NCBI RefSeq assembly: GCF_900141665.1
Contig: NZ_FQYI01000010.1
Span: 18,272 to 82,271 of the forward strand
Reading direction: 5' to 3'
Source: Cruoricaptor ignavus
Lineage (GTDB): Bacteria; Bacteroidota; Bacteroidia; Flavobacteriales; Weeksellaceae
DNA length: 64,000 nucleotides
The notes below the pieces were generated by a model, which searched no databases, was not told the origin of the DNA, and saw nothing but the letters and a program-made list of their open reading frames with translations. The position numbers and the translations under genes are program-made. This document shows positions 55,051 to 63,992 of the stretch, piece after piece (the stretch's first letter is position 1; each line of letters begins with the position of its first letter).

Positions 55051-56021
55051 CAGAATTCTCTTTGGAGCAGCGAGTGAGCGAAATCTCTGAAAGGTTTTTT
55101 CTTTTCCTCTGTCAATGTGCTTTCATTGAGAGATTCCAAAGCGCGCTGATGGTATTCGCGGATAAATTCCAGGGTTTTCGTATCCGCGCTCGTGCTTCTG
55201 AAAATTTTTTCCACCCCGTAGATTTTGTCGGTATTTTCCGTTTTTTTCGAGTACCAGTACTTCAGCTCGTCCTGCTGCTGGGCATCCGCATTCTGCAGGG
55301 CAAGGATGTAAAGAATCGTCTTTTTATTTTCGTAAATGTCCCCCGCGCGCCTCTTCCCTACCTGCTCCTGGCTGCCGAATACATCAAGGTAGTCGTCCAT
55401 CATCTGAAATGCGATTCCGGCATTTATGCCAAAGTTGTAAAGGCTATCCGCATCTTGCGCAGCGGCACCCCCAATCAGGGCACCCATCTTCAGGGCAGCA
55501 GCCAGCAGCACCCCAGTCTTCTTGGTCACCATTTCCTCATATTCCTCAAAGGACACGCTGTCTGTGCTTTCAAAGTTGATATCCAATTGCTGGCCTTCGC
55601 ACAGCATTTCCCCAGTTCCCGAAAATAGGGAAATACATTTTTTGAAAAGCTCAGGTTCCAGCTCTTCAAAATACCGGTAAGATTTTATCAGCAGGGCATC
55701 GCCGGAAAGGATCCCCGTACTGATGCCGTGGATGGAATGGATGGTAGCTATGCCCCTCCTGAGCGGAGCTTCATCCATAATATCATCGTGGATCAGGGTA
55801 AAATTATGGAAAAACTCTATCGCAAGAGCCGGACGCACTGCCTTTGCAAGGTTTTCGCCAAAAATGTCTGCGGCAAGCAACAGCAGTACCGGGCGGATCC
55901 GCTTCCCCCCGTAGCTCAGGATGTAGTTCAGCGGCTCATAAAGCTCTGAGGGTTTTTGTTTAAAGGAATTACTATCAATTTCCTGAGAAATTATCTGCTG
56001 ATATTTTGCTAAAAACTCCAT
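55050..56021 (-). CDS. Polyprenyl diphosphate synthase
   Basis: 323 residues. All-alpha prenyltransferase with the first Asp-rich motif HDDIMDEAPLRRG and the second MMDDYLDVFG, and YGGKRIRPVLLLLA upstream. It makes long-chain polyprenyl diphosphate, probably for menaquinone side chains. MenA in this window would use it. In an operon with GSCFA and TatD genes. Confidence 0.95.
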   Translation of the reverse strand: MEFLAKYQQIISQEIDSNSFKQKPSELYEPLNYILSYGGKRIRPVLLLLAADIFGENLAKAVRPALAIEFFHNFTLIHDDIMDEAPLRRGIATIHSIHGISTGILSGDALLIKSYRYFEELEPELFKKCISLFSGTGEMLCEGQQLDINFESTDSVSFEEYEEMVTKKTGVLLAAALKMGALIGGAAAQDADSLYNFGINAGIAFQMMDDYLDVFGSQEQVGKRRAGDIYENKKTILYILALQNADAQQQDELKYWYSKKTENTDKIYGVEKIFRSTSADTKTLEFIREYHQRALESLNESTLTEEKKKPFRDFAHSLLQREF

Positions 56022-56075
56022 AACTAATCGTTCACAAAATTAAAAAAAAGTGGAGCAATGGCGCAATGGCAGCTT

Positions 56076-56720
56076 TCAGGTGTATTTAAGGATAATGTTC
56101 TCAAGGATATTGGCGACATCCTCGGCGCGGTCCGTTACCTCTTCAAGAAAATCCAAAACTGTTTTTACCTTGATAATCCGCACGGCATCGCCGCTTTCGA
56201 ACAGCTGCAGCATTGCCTGGGTGAGAAGCTCGTCACCGATGTTCTCCATAGAATTGATTTTTATGATACTCTCCCGCGCGGCATTTATGTCCTTAAATTC
56301 TCTCAGAGCCCTCAACGCATTCTGTATCTCCACGCAGCAGTGGCGGATAAGATGCGCAAATTCTGCATAAATCTTAATCTCCGGAGATTTGTAGAGATAG
56401 ATATATTTGGCCGCAGAGTACATATAATCAGCAATGTCGTCCAACGCTGAGGCGAGGGAAGATAAATCTTCTCGCACGGAAGTCTTCACAAATTTTCTCC
56501 CCAGCTCCAGGAACAGCGTATGCGTAAGCTCATCATTTTTATGCTCAAGATCGCTGAGCGTCTGGAGGACATTCTCGTCGTAAGTATCATATTCCGAGAT
56601 TCCGTTATACAATATATCGCTCATAGCCACGAGGTTAGCTGCTGATTCTTTAAACAAATCAAAATATACATCGTAGCCTGTGGTGTTTAATTTACCAAAT
56701 ATATTATTCCAAAATCTCAC
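56076..56720 (-). CDS. DUF47/PhoU-like phosphate-associated protein
   Basis: 214 residues from a GTG at 56720. All-helical, with repeated ExxxD/DDIAD motifs (LASALDDIADYMY, KINSMENIGDELL, FLEEVTDRAEDVANI) of the DUF47 family, which usually pairs with Pit phosphate transporters. No pit gene is adjacent. The in-frame TTG at 56744 is rejected, as it is part of the promoter. Confidence 0.88.
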   Translation of the reverse strand: MRFWNNIFGKLNTTGYDVYFDLFKESAANLVAMSDILYNGISEYDTYDENVLQTLSDLEHKNDELTHTLFLELGRKFVKTSVREDLSSLASALDDIADYMYSAAKYIYLYKSPEIKIYAEFAHLIRHCCVEIQNALRALREFKDINAARESIIKINSMENIGDELLTQAMLQLFESGDAVRIIKVKTVLDFLEEVTDRAEDVANILENIILKYT

Positions 56721-56741
56721 TGAATTTCTTGCAGGAAAATG

Positions 56742-56749
56742 CAAAAATA
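56742..56749 (-). promoter_or_regulatory. -7 element of the DUF47 gene
   Basis: The complement reads TATTTTTG, matching TAnnTTTG, 21 bases before the GTG start at 56720. Confidence 0.6.
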
Positions 56750-56753
56750 CGGC

Positions 56754-56784
56754 AAAAAAAAACGGCAGCCTAACAGAACTGCCG
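56754..56784 (-). terminator. Intrinsic terminator after the DEAD-box helicase gene
   Basis: CGGCAG (56763-56768) pairs with CTGCCG (56779-56784), followed on the minus strand by nine T. 25 bases past the stop. Confidence 0.88.
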
Positions 56785-56808
56785 CCTGAATGTTAATAAA
56801 TTATTAAA

Positions 56809-58473
56809 TCAGTTCGCAACCTCGGCACGCATGTCCCTGCCTTTGAACTTCATTGCCGAAATATTGCTAAGAATTTCATTCTCAAAAGATTTCTCCACCT
56901 CGAAGAAGCTGAATTTTTCCATAATCTCTATATCCCCGATGTCTGGCCTGCGCCTGGATTTCCCGGATGCTTTGTTGATGATATCCAGTACATCGGTTTT
57001 GCGGAGGTTGTCTTTTTTCCCCAGGTTGAAGAAAAAGCGCGTCATATTCTCGCTTCCGCGGGTATTGCGGCGTCTTTCGCCACGCTCCTTTCCTCTGCCG
57101 CGGTCGCGTTCCCTGCCACGGCGATCTCTGCGCCCCTCGGCTTCCTCTACAAGGTCCTGAGAGCTCAAATCTTTCTTATCCTTATAGTACATAGCAAGAT
57201 CGCGCAGCTGAAACTGCAGCAGCTTGTGCACCAGCTCCTCCTTGCTGAACTCGGAAACATCTGGAATTAGGCTGTCGTCAAATTCAAAATAATCCTCGTG
57301 CTCAGTAAATAGTTTCTCAAAAACGCCGCCCACCTGCGCCTTTATGATTTCTTCCCCGGTCGGGATCTGCGCTTCTTCTATTTCTATTTTGGTCGAAGCT
57401 TTTATCTGCCGCAGTTTGCGGCTTTCTTCCGGTTTTATGATCGCCATGGAGATGCCGTCCTTCCCTGCTCTCCCGGTACGGCCGCTGCGGTGTACGAAGA
57501 CTTCCGGGTCATCCGGCAGCGAATAGTGGATCACATGGGTGAGGGAATTTACATCCAGCCCGCGGGCAGCCACATCGGTAGCCACAAGTATGTCAATATT
57601 TTTCAGGCGGAATTTCTTCATCACGGTATCGCGCTGCGCCTGGGACAGGTCCCCGTGGAGCGCATCTGCAGCGTAGCCGTTCTGCATAAGGAAATCTGCC
57701 ACATCCTGCGTCTCCATCCTGGTACGGCAGAAAATGATAGAATACTGGTTAGGATTTGCGTCTATGAGCCTCTTCAGCGCCTCGCGCTTCTGGCGGCCGC
57801 CCACAACATAATATTCGTGGCGGATATTTTTCTTAACCTCATTAATTTTCCCTACTGAAATTCTGTGCGGCTCTGTAAGGTAATTTCTAGAAATGCGCTC
57901 CACCTCGCGGTTCATCGTAGCGGAGAAGAGCAGCGTCTGCTTAGTTTCAGGAGTCTCGCTGAGGATGGTTTCCAGATCGTCCTTGAACCCCATGGAGAGC
58001 ATCTCATCGGCCTCGTCCAGCACCAGCCACTGGATCTCAGAAAAATCCAGCGCTTTGCGGTTAATGAGGTCAATAACGCGCCCCGGCGTACCCACTATGA
58101 TCTGCGGCTTTTCTTTCAGTGCGCGGATCTGCTCCATTATGCTGCTGCCGCCATATACTGCGACGGATTTTACATTCGGGAGGTATTTTGTAAAATTTTT
58201 TATATCCTTGGCGATCTGCAGGCAGAGCTCCCGGGTAGGGCAAAGTACGAGGAGCTGGATTTTCCTGCTGGATTCATCTATCATATCAAGGATCGGGAGG
58301 GAGAAGGCCGCAGTTTTCCCCGTCCCGGTCTGAGCCAGCGCGATAAGGTCGCGCGAGTCTGAAGAAATAAAGGGGATTGTCTGCTGCTGAATTTCGGTTG
58401 GTCGCTCAAAGCCCAAATCGCTGACCGCCTGGAGGATTTCCGGGCGCAGTTCAGTTTCAGAAAATAAAGTCAT
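56809..58473 (-). CDS. DEAD-box RNA helicase with C-terminal RNA-binding domain (DeaD/CsdA type)
   Basis: 554 residues from the ATG at 58473. Motifs: Q-motif (DLGFERPTEIQQQTIP), I (AQTGTGKT), II (DEAD), III (SAT) and VI (HRSGRTGRAG). An Arg-rich stretch (about 415-450) leads to a DbpA/CsdA-type RNA-binding domain (FFNLGKKDNLRK). It unwinds RNA in ribosome assembly or cold adaptation. Longer in-frame readings upstream run through the promoter element. Confidence 0.95.
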   Translation of the reverse strand: MTLFSETELRPEILQAVSDLGFERPTEIQQQTIPFISSDSRDLIALAQTGTGKTAAFSLPILDMIDESSRKIQLLVLCPTRELCLQIAKDIKNFTKYLPNVKSVAVYGGSSIMEQIRALKEKPQIIVGTPGRVIDLINRKALDFSEIQWLVLDEADEMLSMGFKDDLETILSETPETKQTLLFSATMNREVERISRNYLTEPHRISVGKINEVKKNIRHEYYVVGGRQKREALKRLIDANPNQYSIIFCRTRMETQDVADFLMQNGYAADALHGDLSQAQRDTVMKKFRLKNIDILVATDVAARGLDVNSLTHVIHYSLPDDPEVFVHRSGRTGRAGKDGISMAIIKPEESRKLRQIKASTKIEIEEAQIPTGEEIIKAQVGGVFEKLFTEHEDYFEFDDSLIPDVSEFSKEELVHKLLQFQLRDLAMYYKDKKDLSSQDLVEEAEGRRDRRGRERDRGRGKERGERRRNTRGSENMTRFFFNLGKKDNLRKTDVLDIINKASGKSRRRPDIGDIEIMEKFSFFEVEKSFENEILSNISAMKFKGRDMRAEVAN

Positions 58474-58492
58474 TAAAAAGAGAAAATTTTTG

Positions 58493-58500
58493 CAAAGATA
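58493..58500 (-). promoter_or_regulatory. -7 element of the DEAD-box helicase gene
   Basis: The complement reads TATCTTTG, matching TAnnTTTG, 19 bases before the ATG. TTG-like elements lie 16 and 23 bases further upstream. Confidence 0.65.
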
Positions 58501-58660
58501 CCGTTTTTTTTTCTTGCAAGCCGACAAAGTTATAAATTTTCTTTTTGAATATCAAACATTTATGAGGGAAATTCGATCAATGAAATTAATCCTGGCTGAA
58601 ACAACTACCCGCAAAAAAATAACGACAAATTCGTTTTAACATTATTTTAACACAATTCAT

Positions 58661-58668
58661 TAAATTTG
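58661..58668 (+). promoter_or_regulatory. -7 element of the flippase gene
   Basis: TAAATTTG, a perfect TAnnTTTG match, 17 bases before the ATG at 58686. Confidence 0.55.
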
Positions 58669-58685
58669 CCCCTCTCTCGACATTT

Positions 58686-60158
58686 ATGAGTATAGCCAAG
58701 CAAAGCCTTACCTACACACTTATAGGATACCTGGGTTTCCTGATAGGCACCCTCGCCGCGCTGTTCCTCTTCCCCCAGGATATGGAATTTTACGGCAAGC
58801 TGCGCTTCATCCTCCCCACTGCGGAGATGATGGCGCCCTTCGTGGTTTTCGGAATTTCATTCACTGGCGTAAAGTTTTTTTCAAATTTTGAGTCCGCAGG
58901 AAAAACGAACAGTTTGCTGACGGTTTCCCTCCTGCTGGTACTTGTGAATTTTCTACTGTTTCTGGGCTTTTTTTCTGTTTTTTTTAAAATTTTTCCTGAA
59001 AAAAAATCTCTGGAGATCTGGCGCTACAGATACACCATTATCCCCCTGATATTACTAATTGCGCTCTCACAGATTTTCAACAAATTCCTGACGAATTTCA
59101 AGAGAATCGCAGTCTCGAATATCTTCGATTCCATATTCCCCAAACTTGCAAATATTGGCGCGTTCTGCCTATTTTTCTTCGCAGGGATGAGTGAACAATT
59201 TGCCCTGAGTTTCTTCGTCACGGTATTTTTTTCGGCACTGATGGGCTACGGACTTTACACGCGGCGCATACACGGCATCCGCCCGGATTTCAGCCTGGAG
59301 GTTTTTCGCAAAAACCGGCTTTACCGCGCGATGTTCAGCTACAGCCTGTTCGGATTTTTGGGAAATATCGGGAATTATATCGCGTTCAGGATTGATAATT
59401 ATATGATCGGCGAGCACATTTCTATGGCGCAGAACGGCGTCTACAGCACCTTGCTGAACATAATGTCGCTCATTATGATACCGCAGATGGGCATCCATAA
59501 CATCTCCGCACCCATCATTAATAAGTCTCTGGAAAACAGGGATATGGAGGAACTGGACAGGTTTTACAAGGGCACCTCCCTCTCATTATTTTTCCTCGGC
59601 GTGGTGCTTTTTTCCTGCATACTTTCCGGCTTCCCCTATCTTACACATTTCATTAAAAATGGCGACCAGCTGAGGGAGGCGGAGCCAGTGATCTGGCTGC
59701 TGGGAAGCGCAATGCTTTTCGATCTCGCTACGGGTTTCAACGGGCATATTATCTCATTGTCAAAATACTACCGGCTGAACATAGTGGTGATGCTCCTGCT
59801 TGCCGCCACTACCATTCTCTTAAATTACCTTTTCATACGCCACACCAAGCTGGGCATCATAGGGGTGGCGCTTGCTACGGCCATTTCGCTGACGGTTTTT
59901 AACATCGTAAAAGTTTGTTTTAACTATGTGAAATTCAGGGTATTACCTTTTACGATGGAGATGGGCTTCCTGCTGATCGTTTCCGGACTGGCGATTACTC
60001 TCGTGATTCTCCTTCCGAATTTTCAAAACCCCCTGATCAATCTTTTTTACAAGCCCGCCGTCTCCCTCGCTTTCATTCTTACAGGAAATTATTTTCTGCA
60101 GATTTTCCCTTTAAAACAATATCTTAAGCAGACTTTTCTTGGCAAATTTTTACCATAA
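58686..60158 (+). CDS. Polysaccharide/lipid-linked oligosaccharide flippase (Wzx/MurJ-MATE superfamily)
   Basis: 490 residues and about fourteen hydrophobic helices, with the AKQSLTYTLIGYLGFLIGT start and NYMIGEHISMAQNGVYSTL segment of the MOP/Wzx family. It probably flips lipid-linked glycans across the inner membrane. Convergent with the glycosyltransferase genes downstream, which may supply its substrate. Confidence 0.9.
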   Translation: MSIAKQSLTYTLIGYLGFLIGTLAALFLFPQDMEFYGKLRFILPTAEMMAPFVVFGISFTGVKFFSNFESAGKTNSLLTVSLLLVLVNFLLFLGFFSVFFKIFPEKKSLEIWRYRYTIIPLILLIALSQIFNKFLTNFKRIAVSNIFDSIFPKLANIGAFCLFFFAGMSEQFALSFFVTVFFSALMGYGLYTRRIHGIRPDFSLEVFRKNRLYRAMFSYSLFGFLGNIGNYIAFRIDNYMIGEHISMAQNGVYSTLLNIMSLIMIPQMGIHNISAPIINKSLENRDMEELDRFYKGTSLSLFFLGVVLFSCILSGFPYLTHFIKNGDQLREAEPVIWLLGSAMLFDLATGFNGHIISLSKYYRLNIVVMLLLAATTILLNYLFIRHTKLGIIGVALATAISLTVFNIVKVCFNYVKFRVLPFTMEMGFLLIVSGLAITLVILLPNFQNPLINLFYKPAVSLAFILTGNYFLQIFPLKQYLKQTFLGKFLP

Positions 60159-60168
60159 CGAATGACAA

Positions 60169-61212
60169 TCACTCAGCTAAAAGTCGAGATAAAACAGCTA
60201 TAAACTCTTTGCGAACCTCCGAAAATTCAAATCCTGAAAAGTCCTCTGCCGAAGCATTCACCAGCTGATTTTCAACTTCCGCCGACTCCCGCAGGATAAA
60301 CGGATAATCGTTTTCAGGATAATTTTCGGGGAAAATCGCCGGCCGGCCCGCAGAGATGGCATCACCGAGGTTGCCCGACATTTTAGTCCTGCCGTAAATT
60401 TCTCTGATGGAAAAAAATTCCGTTTCCGATTGCAGTGGGCACCACAGCACGGAAGCAGAATTTAGCAGTCGGTCAAAATTTTCCTGAGATACTTTTTGGG
60501 TAAAAAAACGGAGTTTGAGACGCGGCGCCAATAATTTTTCTGCTTTCCTAATCCACCCCAGCTCCTCGCCCTCTGCCTTTCCCAAAAAAATAAATTCCCA
60601 CGACAGGCGAAAATCTTCCATTTTCTTTAAAATTCGCCGATAATCCCTCCGCTGCTGAGATGCCTGCCCGGGAACCACGATCCGCAAAGGCATTTGCGAA
60701 GTTTTACCTTGATTTTTTCTATAAAAAATTGGAAAAAACATCTGCCTTTCTCCGCTTATTTCCTTGTCTAAAACCAGCTGAAAATCGGCATTTTGGTAAA
60801 GCCGGGGGGCCCTCAGAAGTCCTTCGAGAAAAAGCAGCTTCAACCTGAAAAGCTGCTCTTTTTTAAAAACTGAGCTGAACAAGCGGAACCCAGATGATTG
60901 TGAAAAATTTAAATTGTGAACAATTATGGCAATCTTATTTTTTTTGCTTATTTTTTGATAAATATTAAAATTCCGATGCGCCGTGCCGATAATCACAAGA
61001 TCAAAACTCTGGCTGTTTATTTTTTTTAAAAGTTCTCTGGGTTTTACGATGTTTACATTTTCGGGGCAGTGGTGTAGGCTGAGCCTTTCGGCAATTTTTT
61101 CGGAAATAAAAAAATTGAATGAAAAATCTTCGCTACCCTCCGAAAGCTTCATAAGGTTCGCCAGGATTTCCGCGTGCGTATCCAGCTCAATGTAGGCTAT
61201 GCGCCTGCTCAT
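60169..61212 (-). CDS. Probable glycosyltransferase, GT-B type
   Basis: 347 residues from the ATG at 61212, where ATGA overlaps the GT2 stop. Two Rossmann-like halves; RRIAYIELDTHAEILANL begins the first, and LRIVVPGQASQQRRDY with WEFIFLGKAEGEE begins the second. A late acidic/Gly loop (IREIYGRTKMSGNLGDAISAG) resembles GT4 donor sites. Sugar specificity unknown. It is co-transcribed with the GT2 and shares a neighbourhood with the flippase. Confidence 0.75.
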   Translation of the reverse strand: MSRRIAYIELDTHAEILANLMKLSEGSEDFSFNFFISEKIAERLSLHHCPENVNIVKPRELLKKINSQSFDLVIIGTAHRNFNIYQKISKKNKIAIIVHNLNFSQSSGFRLFSSVFKKEQLFRLKLLFLEGLLRAPRLYQNADFQLVLDKEISGERQMFFPIFYRKNQGKTSQMPLRIVVPGQASQQRRDYRRILKKMEDFRLSWEFIFLGKAEGEELGWIRKAEKLLAPRLKLRFFTQKVSQENFDRLLNSASVLWCPLQSETEFFSIREIYGRTKMSGNLGDAISAGRPAIFPENYPENDYPFILRESAEVENQLVNASAEDFSGFEFSEVRKEFIAVLSRLLAE

Positions 61213-62090
61213 CGCACGAGAATTTTTTTCCATCGCAATTTCCTCACCTCCCTTATTTCATATTTAGTCAAAACCCTCCTGCCACGCTGGCGAAGATAGG
61301 ATTTTAAGATAATGAAAAAATTCTGTACGCCACCGCCCTTCCTTGCTTCCTTCGCTGCAGAAAGAATCGTCAGCGGCAAGTCCAGTCCGATGTTATAAAA
61401 ATACTCACCAAGCTTTTCTGCGCGCTGCCCTTGGTATTTGAAAGCGGTAGGCCGAAGGTGTTTTACCCAAAGATTTTTAATTGTAACAACCTCATAACCA
61501 GAAATTTCCGAGAGCATCACATCAATATTATCCCATCCCAGCACCGGCCGCAGCCCGCCGATTTTCTCGAAACAGCCTCTCCGGTAAGATTTTACTGGGC
61601 CGCGCACATGATTTTTTGATGATATATTTTCAAACTTCCAAACCTCATCACTATCAGAAAAGTCAAAAGCATCCTCGGCAATGGGCTTTTTCGAAGAAAT
61701 TTTCACCAGACCGGAGACCATACCCGCACAGGGATTTTCAGCATACACTTTAGCTAATTCTTCGAGGTAGTTTTCGGGGAAAATAATATCCGCATCAAAT
61801 TTGCATATTATATCAAAATGCTGAAGATTTTGAGTTTCTAACCCCGCGTTGAAACTTCTCACTACCTTCGCGCCGGGCTGGTGGTGAGATGCTTGCAGAT
61901 TTAATATCGTAAACCTCGAATCATTATGATTATTTAAAAAATCAACACATACATCCCGAGTAGCGTCAGTGGAACCGTCATTTACAATGACAGCCCTAAA
62001 ATCTCGGTATCGTTGCCTTTGCAGGGACTTCAGGCAATAGGCAATAAACGCTTCCTCGTTGTGCGCAGGAATTATTATAAGAAAATTCAA
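61209..62090 (-). CDS. Family 2 glycosyltransferase
   Basis: 293 residues from a TTG start (MNFLIIIPAHNEEAFIAY). GT-A signature: PAHNEE, VIVNDGSTD, DADIIFPENYLEEL. The late part has GCFEKIGGLRPVLGWDNIDV, typical of envelope GT2s. The frame extends upstream without homology, overlapping the amidase; TTG at 62090 lies 25 bases after its stop and is preferred. Confidence 0.92.
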   Translation of the reverse strand: MNFLIIIPAHNEEAFIAYCLKSLQRQRYRDFRAVIVNDGSTDATRDVCVDFLNNHNDSRFTILNLQASHHQPGAKVVRSFNAGLETQNLQHFDIICKFDADIIFPENYLEELAKVYAENPCAGMVSGLVKISSKKPIAEDAFDFSDSDEVWKFENISSKNHVRGPVKSYRRGCFEKIGGLRPVLGWDNIDVMLSEISGYEVVTIKNLWVKHLRPTAFKYQGQRAEKLGEYFYNIGLDLPLTILSAAKEARKGGGVQNFFIILKSYLRQRGRRVLTKYEIREVRKLRWKKILVR

Positions 62091-62115
62091 AGGTACTTCG
62101 GGGAATTTACGACTT

Positions 62116-63144
62116 CTATTTCGGATATTTCTGCAGCAGTGCCTGTAGGATGGCATAGGTCTCCAGATCCATTACCCCGCTGTATTTTTCTGGACGAAAG
62201 TGGTACTGGAAGGCCGCTATGGTCTTCTGCGTGGCGGAATCCAGCTGGCCGCTCGGCTGGATATCGTAGCCGAAATCACGAAGCATCGTCTGGTACTTAA
62301 ACACCATCTGCGGCGAGGCCACCTGCACTGCGAAATCCTCTGCGTCCATCTGCATCAGGTACATATTTCTTGTAGCATCGTCATACCACATACCCAGATT
62401 ATATTCGGTGTAGAGGCGCTTCCACGGGAAAGTAGGCCCCGGGTCCTGCTTCCTCGTAGGCGCCACATCGGAGTGGCCAATGATGTTCGTAGGGGGTATA
62501 TTGTACCTCGTGGCGAGGTCTTTTACCAATGCAGCTACCTTGCGGTACTGGTGCTCCGGGAACGGCATAAACCGATAGCCGCCACCCGGCAGATCTGTAG
62601 ATTCATTTACGATCTCAATGCCGATGCTGGTATCGTTAAGGTTACTGCTCCCGCGCCAGGAGCTGATGCCCGCGTGGTAGGCGCGTTTATTCTCATCTAC
62701 GAGCTGGTATATTTCTTTATCCGGCAAATCATTTACGAGGTAATGCGCGCTTACTGATTTTTGCGTAAGTACACGGATTGATTTTTCATTATCTATCGCG
62801 GTATAATGCAGGATGATGAACTTTTGCCGGAAATTCTGTGCCACGGCGGGGAAGAAATCTTTGGTAACTTTATACCCTGCGGGCCTTGCCGTGGCAATGG
62901 AGGAGTGGCTTATGGTATTATCATTTTTTGATATATCCGCGATATTCACGGTGTAAAATTCTACCCCGGAGTGGCGCTCCACCGAAGGTCTGTTTTCAGA
63001 TTTATTAGCCGTAGCTGCCTGATTAGTTGTCTGCGCAGAGGCCCCCTGCTGAACTTTCTGAGCGGATTTCTGAGCATTCTTATTAGAGGCGCAGGAGAGC
63101 AGCAATATAGGTAAACCTATGAAATACAGATACTTGCGTAACAT
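62116..63144 (-). CDS. N-acetylmuramoyl-L-alanine amidase lipoprotein (Amidase_2)
   Basis: 342 residues with lipobox LLSCASNKN, so anchored to a membrane. After a Gln/Ala-rich linker comes an Amidase_2/PGRP domain with FIILHYTAIDNEKS, GSSNLNDTSIGIEIVNES and a late IIGHSDVAPTRKQDPGP metal-binding segment. The C-terminal about 70 residues are a peptidoglycan-binding domain (MLRDFGYDIQPSGQLDSATQ). It cleaves the stem peptide from MurNAc in peptidoglycan turnover. Heads the GT operon. Confidence 0.95.
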   Translation of the reverse strand: MLRKYLYFIGLPILLLSCASNKNAQKSAQKVQQGASAQTTNQAATANKSENRPSVERHSGVEFYTVNIADISKNDNTISHSSIATARPAGYKVTKDFFPAVAQNFRQKFIILHYTAIDNEKSIRVLTQKSVSAHYLVNDLPDKEIYQLVDENKRAYHAGISSWRGSSNLNDTSIGIEIVNESTDLPGGGYRFMPFPEHQYRKVAALVKDLATRYNIPPTNIIGHSDVAPTRKQDPGPTFPWKRLYTEYNLGMWYDDATRNMYLMQMDAEDFAVQVASPQMVFKYQTMLRDFGYDIQPSGQLDSATQKTIAAFQYHFRPEKYSGVMDLETYAILQALLQKYPK

Positions 63145-63169
63145 AGTTATATTTTTCTTGGTTAAAGTT

Positions 63170-63177
63170 CAAAAATA
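63170..63177 (-). promoter_or_regulatory. -7 element of the amidase gene
   Basis: The complement reads TATTTTTG (TAnnTTTG), 25 bases before the ATG. Confidence 0.6.
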
Positions 63178-63199
63178 CAAAAAATTCCAGGCAAAAAAT

Positions 63200-63231
63200 T
63201 TTGTTAAATAATAAAAACTGTTCTATATTTG
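63200..63231 (+). promoter_or_regulatory. Canonical promoter of the tRNA cluster
   Basis: TTTG at 63200-63203, 20 bases, then TATATTTG at 63224-63231, matching the full flavobacterial consensus; 36 bases before tRNA-Ser. Confidence 0.85.
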
Positions 63232-63267
63232 CACTCGCAATTGCGAAAGCGTTCATTAGATTTTTTT

Positions 63268-63351
63268 GGAGAGGTGCCGGAGTGGTAACGGAGCAGATTG
63301 CTAATCTGTCGGCGGGTAACCGTCGCCAGGGTTCGAGTCCCTGTCTCTCCG
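63268..63351 (+). tRNA. tRNA-Ser(GCT)
   Basis: 84 bases with the long variable arm of a serine tRNA. Acceptor GGAGAGG pairs with TCTCTCC, the anticodon loop ATTGCTAAT contains GCT and the T loop is GGTTCGAGTCC. CCA is not encoded. Confidence 0.97.
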
Positions 63352-63360
63352 CACAATATA

Positions 63361-63435
63361 CGGGGCGTAGCGTAGTCCGGTCATCGCGCCTGGTTTGGGA
63401 CCAGGAGGTCGCAGGTTCGAATCCTGCCGCCCCGA
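63361..63435 (+). tRNA. tRNA-Pro(TGG)
   Basis: Acceptor CGGGGCG pairs with CGCCCCG, anticodon TGG lies in the loop TTTGGGA, and the T loop is GGTTCGAATCC. CCA is not encoded. Nine bases after tRNA-Ser. Confidence 0.97.
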
Positions 63436-63441
63436 CTTTTC

Positions 63442-63468
63442 AAAATTCCTTCGGGAATTTTTTATTTT
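63442..63468 (+). terminator. Intrinsic terminator after tRNA-Pro
   Basis: AAAATTCC and GGAATTTT form a stem around a TTCG tetraloop, followed by TTATTTT. Confidence 0.85.
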
Positions 63469-63532
63469 AAGGTAACGGGATAAGGCATTCCGATTTTCTC
63501 GGAACGGTCATAAAATTCAGTTAAAAAATTCC

Positions 63533-63606
63533 GGGTGCGTAGCTCAGCTGGATAGAGCATCTGCCTTCTAAGCAGACGGTCATAGGTTCGAATCCTATCG
63601 CGCTCA
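63533..63606 (+). tRNA. tRNA-Arg(TCT)
   Basis: Acceptor GGGTGCG pairs with CGCGCTC (two G-T pairs); anticodon loop CTTCTAA has TCT; T loop GGTTCGAATCC. CCA is not encoded. The 97-base gap upstream shows no clear TAnnTTTG promoter. Confidence 0.95.
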
Positions 63607-63617
63607 CATTGATAATC

Positions 63618-63650
63618 AAAGACTTACAAGAAATTGTAAGTCTTTATTTT
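63618..63650 (+). terminator. Intrinsic terminator after tRNA-Arg
   Basis: A perfect 12-bp stem (AAAGACTTACAA with TTGTAAGTCTTT) with a GAAA loop, then ATTTT. Confidence 0.93.
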
Positions 63651-63656
63651 TTATTG

Positions 63657-63678
63657 GGTAACACATAGGTAACACATA
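63657..63678. repeat. 11-bp tandem repeat (GGTAACACATA, 2 copies)
   Basis: Two perfect adjacent copies 51 bases after tRNA-Arg. Such repeats beside a tRNA 3' end can mark an integration boundary, but no integrase is in the window. Confidence 0.85.
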
Positions 63679-63682
63679 AAAA

Positions 63683-63736
63683 GGATCACGAACAAAAGTT
63701 GGGAACTAAGGATCAAGAACAAAAGTTGGGGACTAA
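63683..63736. repeat. 27-bp tandem repeat, 2 copies
   Basis: 63683-63709 and 63710-63736 differ at two of 27 positions (both contain GAACAAAAGTTGGG). No ORF or spacer between copies. Confidence 0.85.
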
Positions 63737-63808
63737 GCAGAGTATCTCAACGAACACAAATTTTTCAAAAAACAGTAATTTCGGGGGTGTTTCCGGGGTG
63801 ACAACAAA

Positions 63809-63834
63809 AAACCACCCTGTTTATGGGGTGGTTT
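63809..63834. other. Hairpin in the non-coding 3' region
   Basis: AAACCACCC (63809-63817) pairs perfectly with GGGTGGTTT (63826-63834), 8-base loop. It has A-rich and T-rich flanks and could be a terminator on the minus strand or an element end. Confidence 0.7.
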
Positions 63835-63881
63835 GTAGCGAAGACGGAAGTATTTTGGTAAGTGGTCTACTTTTTTGACAG

Positions 63882-63913
63882 TTTGTAAATATAGTTTTTT
63901 CAATTGAAATTTG
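63882..63913 (+). promoter_or_regulatory. Promoter-like element upstream of a structured segment
   Basis: TTTG (63882-63885), 20 bases, then GAAATTTG (63906-63913), one mismatch from TAnnTTTG. Spacing is ideal for this phylum. A transcript would begin near 63920. Confidence 0.4.
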
Positions 63914-63992
63914 CACCTGCCAACCGAAACGGAATTAGGCTCTGCTGAGGAGCAACCTGAGAGGGATAGGTTGGCCGACGAAATATAGTTTT
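63887..63992. repeat. 12-bp direct repeats AAATATAGTTTT flanking an 82-base segment
   Basis: 63887-63898 and 63981-63992 are identical, 94 bases apart start to start. Whether a third copy lies beyond the window cannot be seen. Confidence 0.75.

Noticed and set aside
63201..63470. An 89-residue ORF through tRNA-Ser and tRNA-Pro
   Set aside because: It spans two tRNAs and has no protein-like features.
63683..63736. The 27-bp repeats as a CRISPR array
   Set aside because: Only two copies, directly adjacent, with no spacers and no cas genes in the window.
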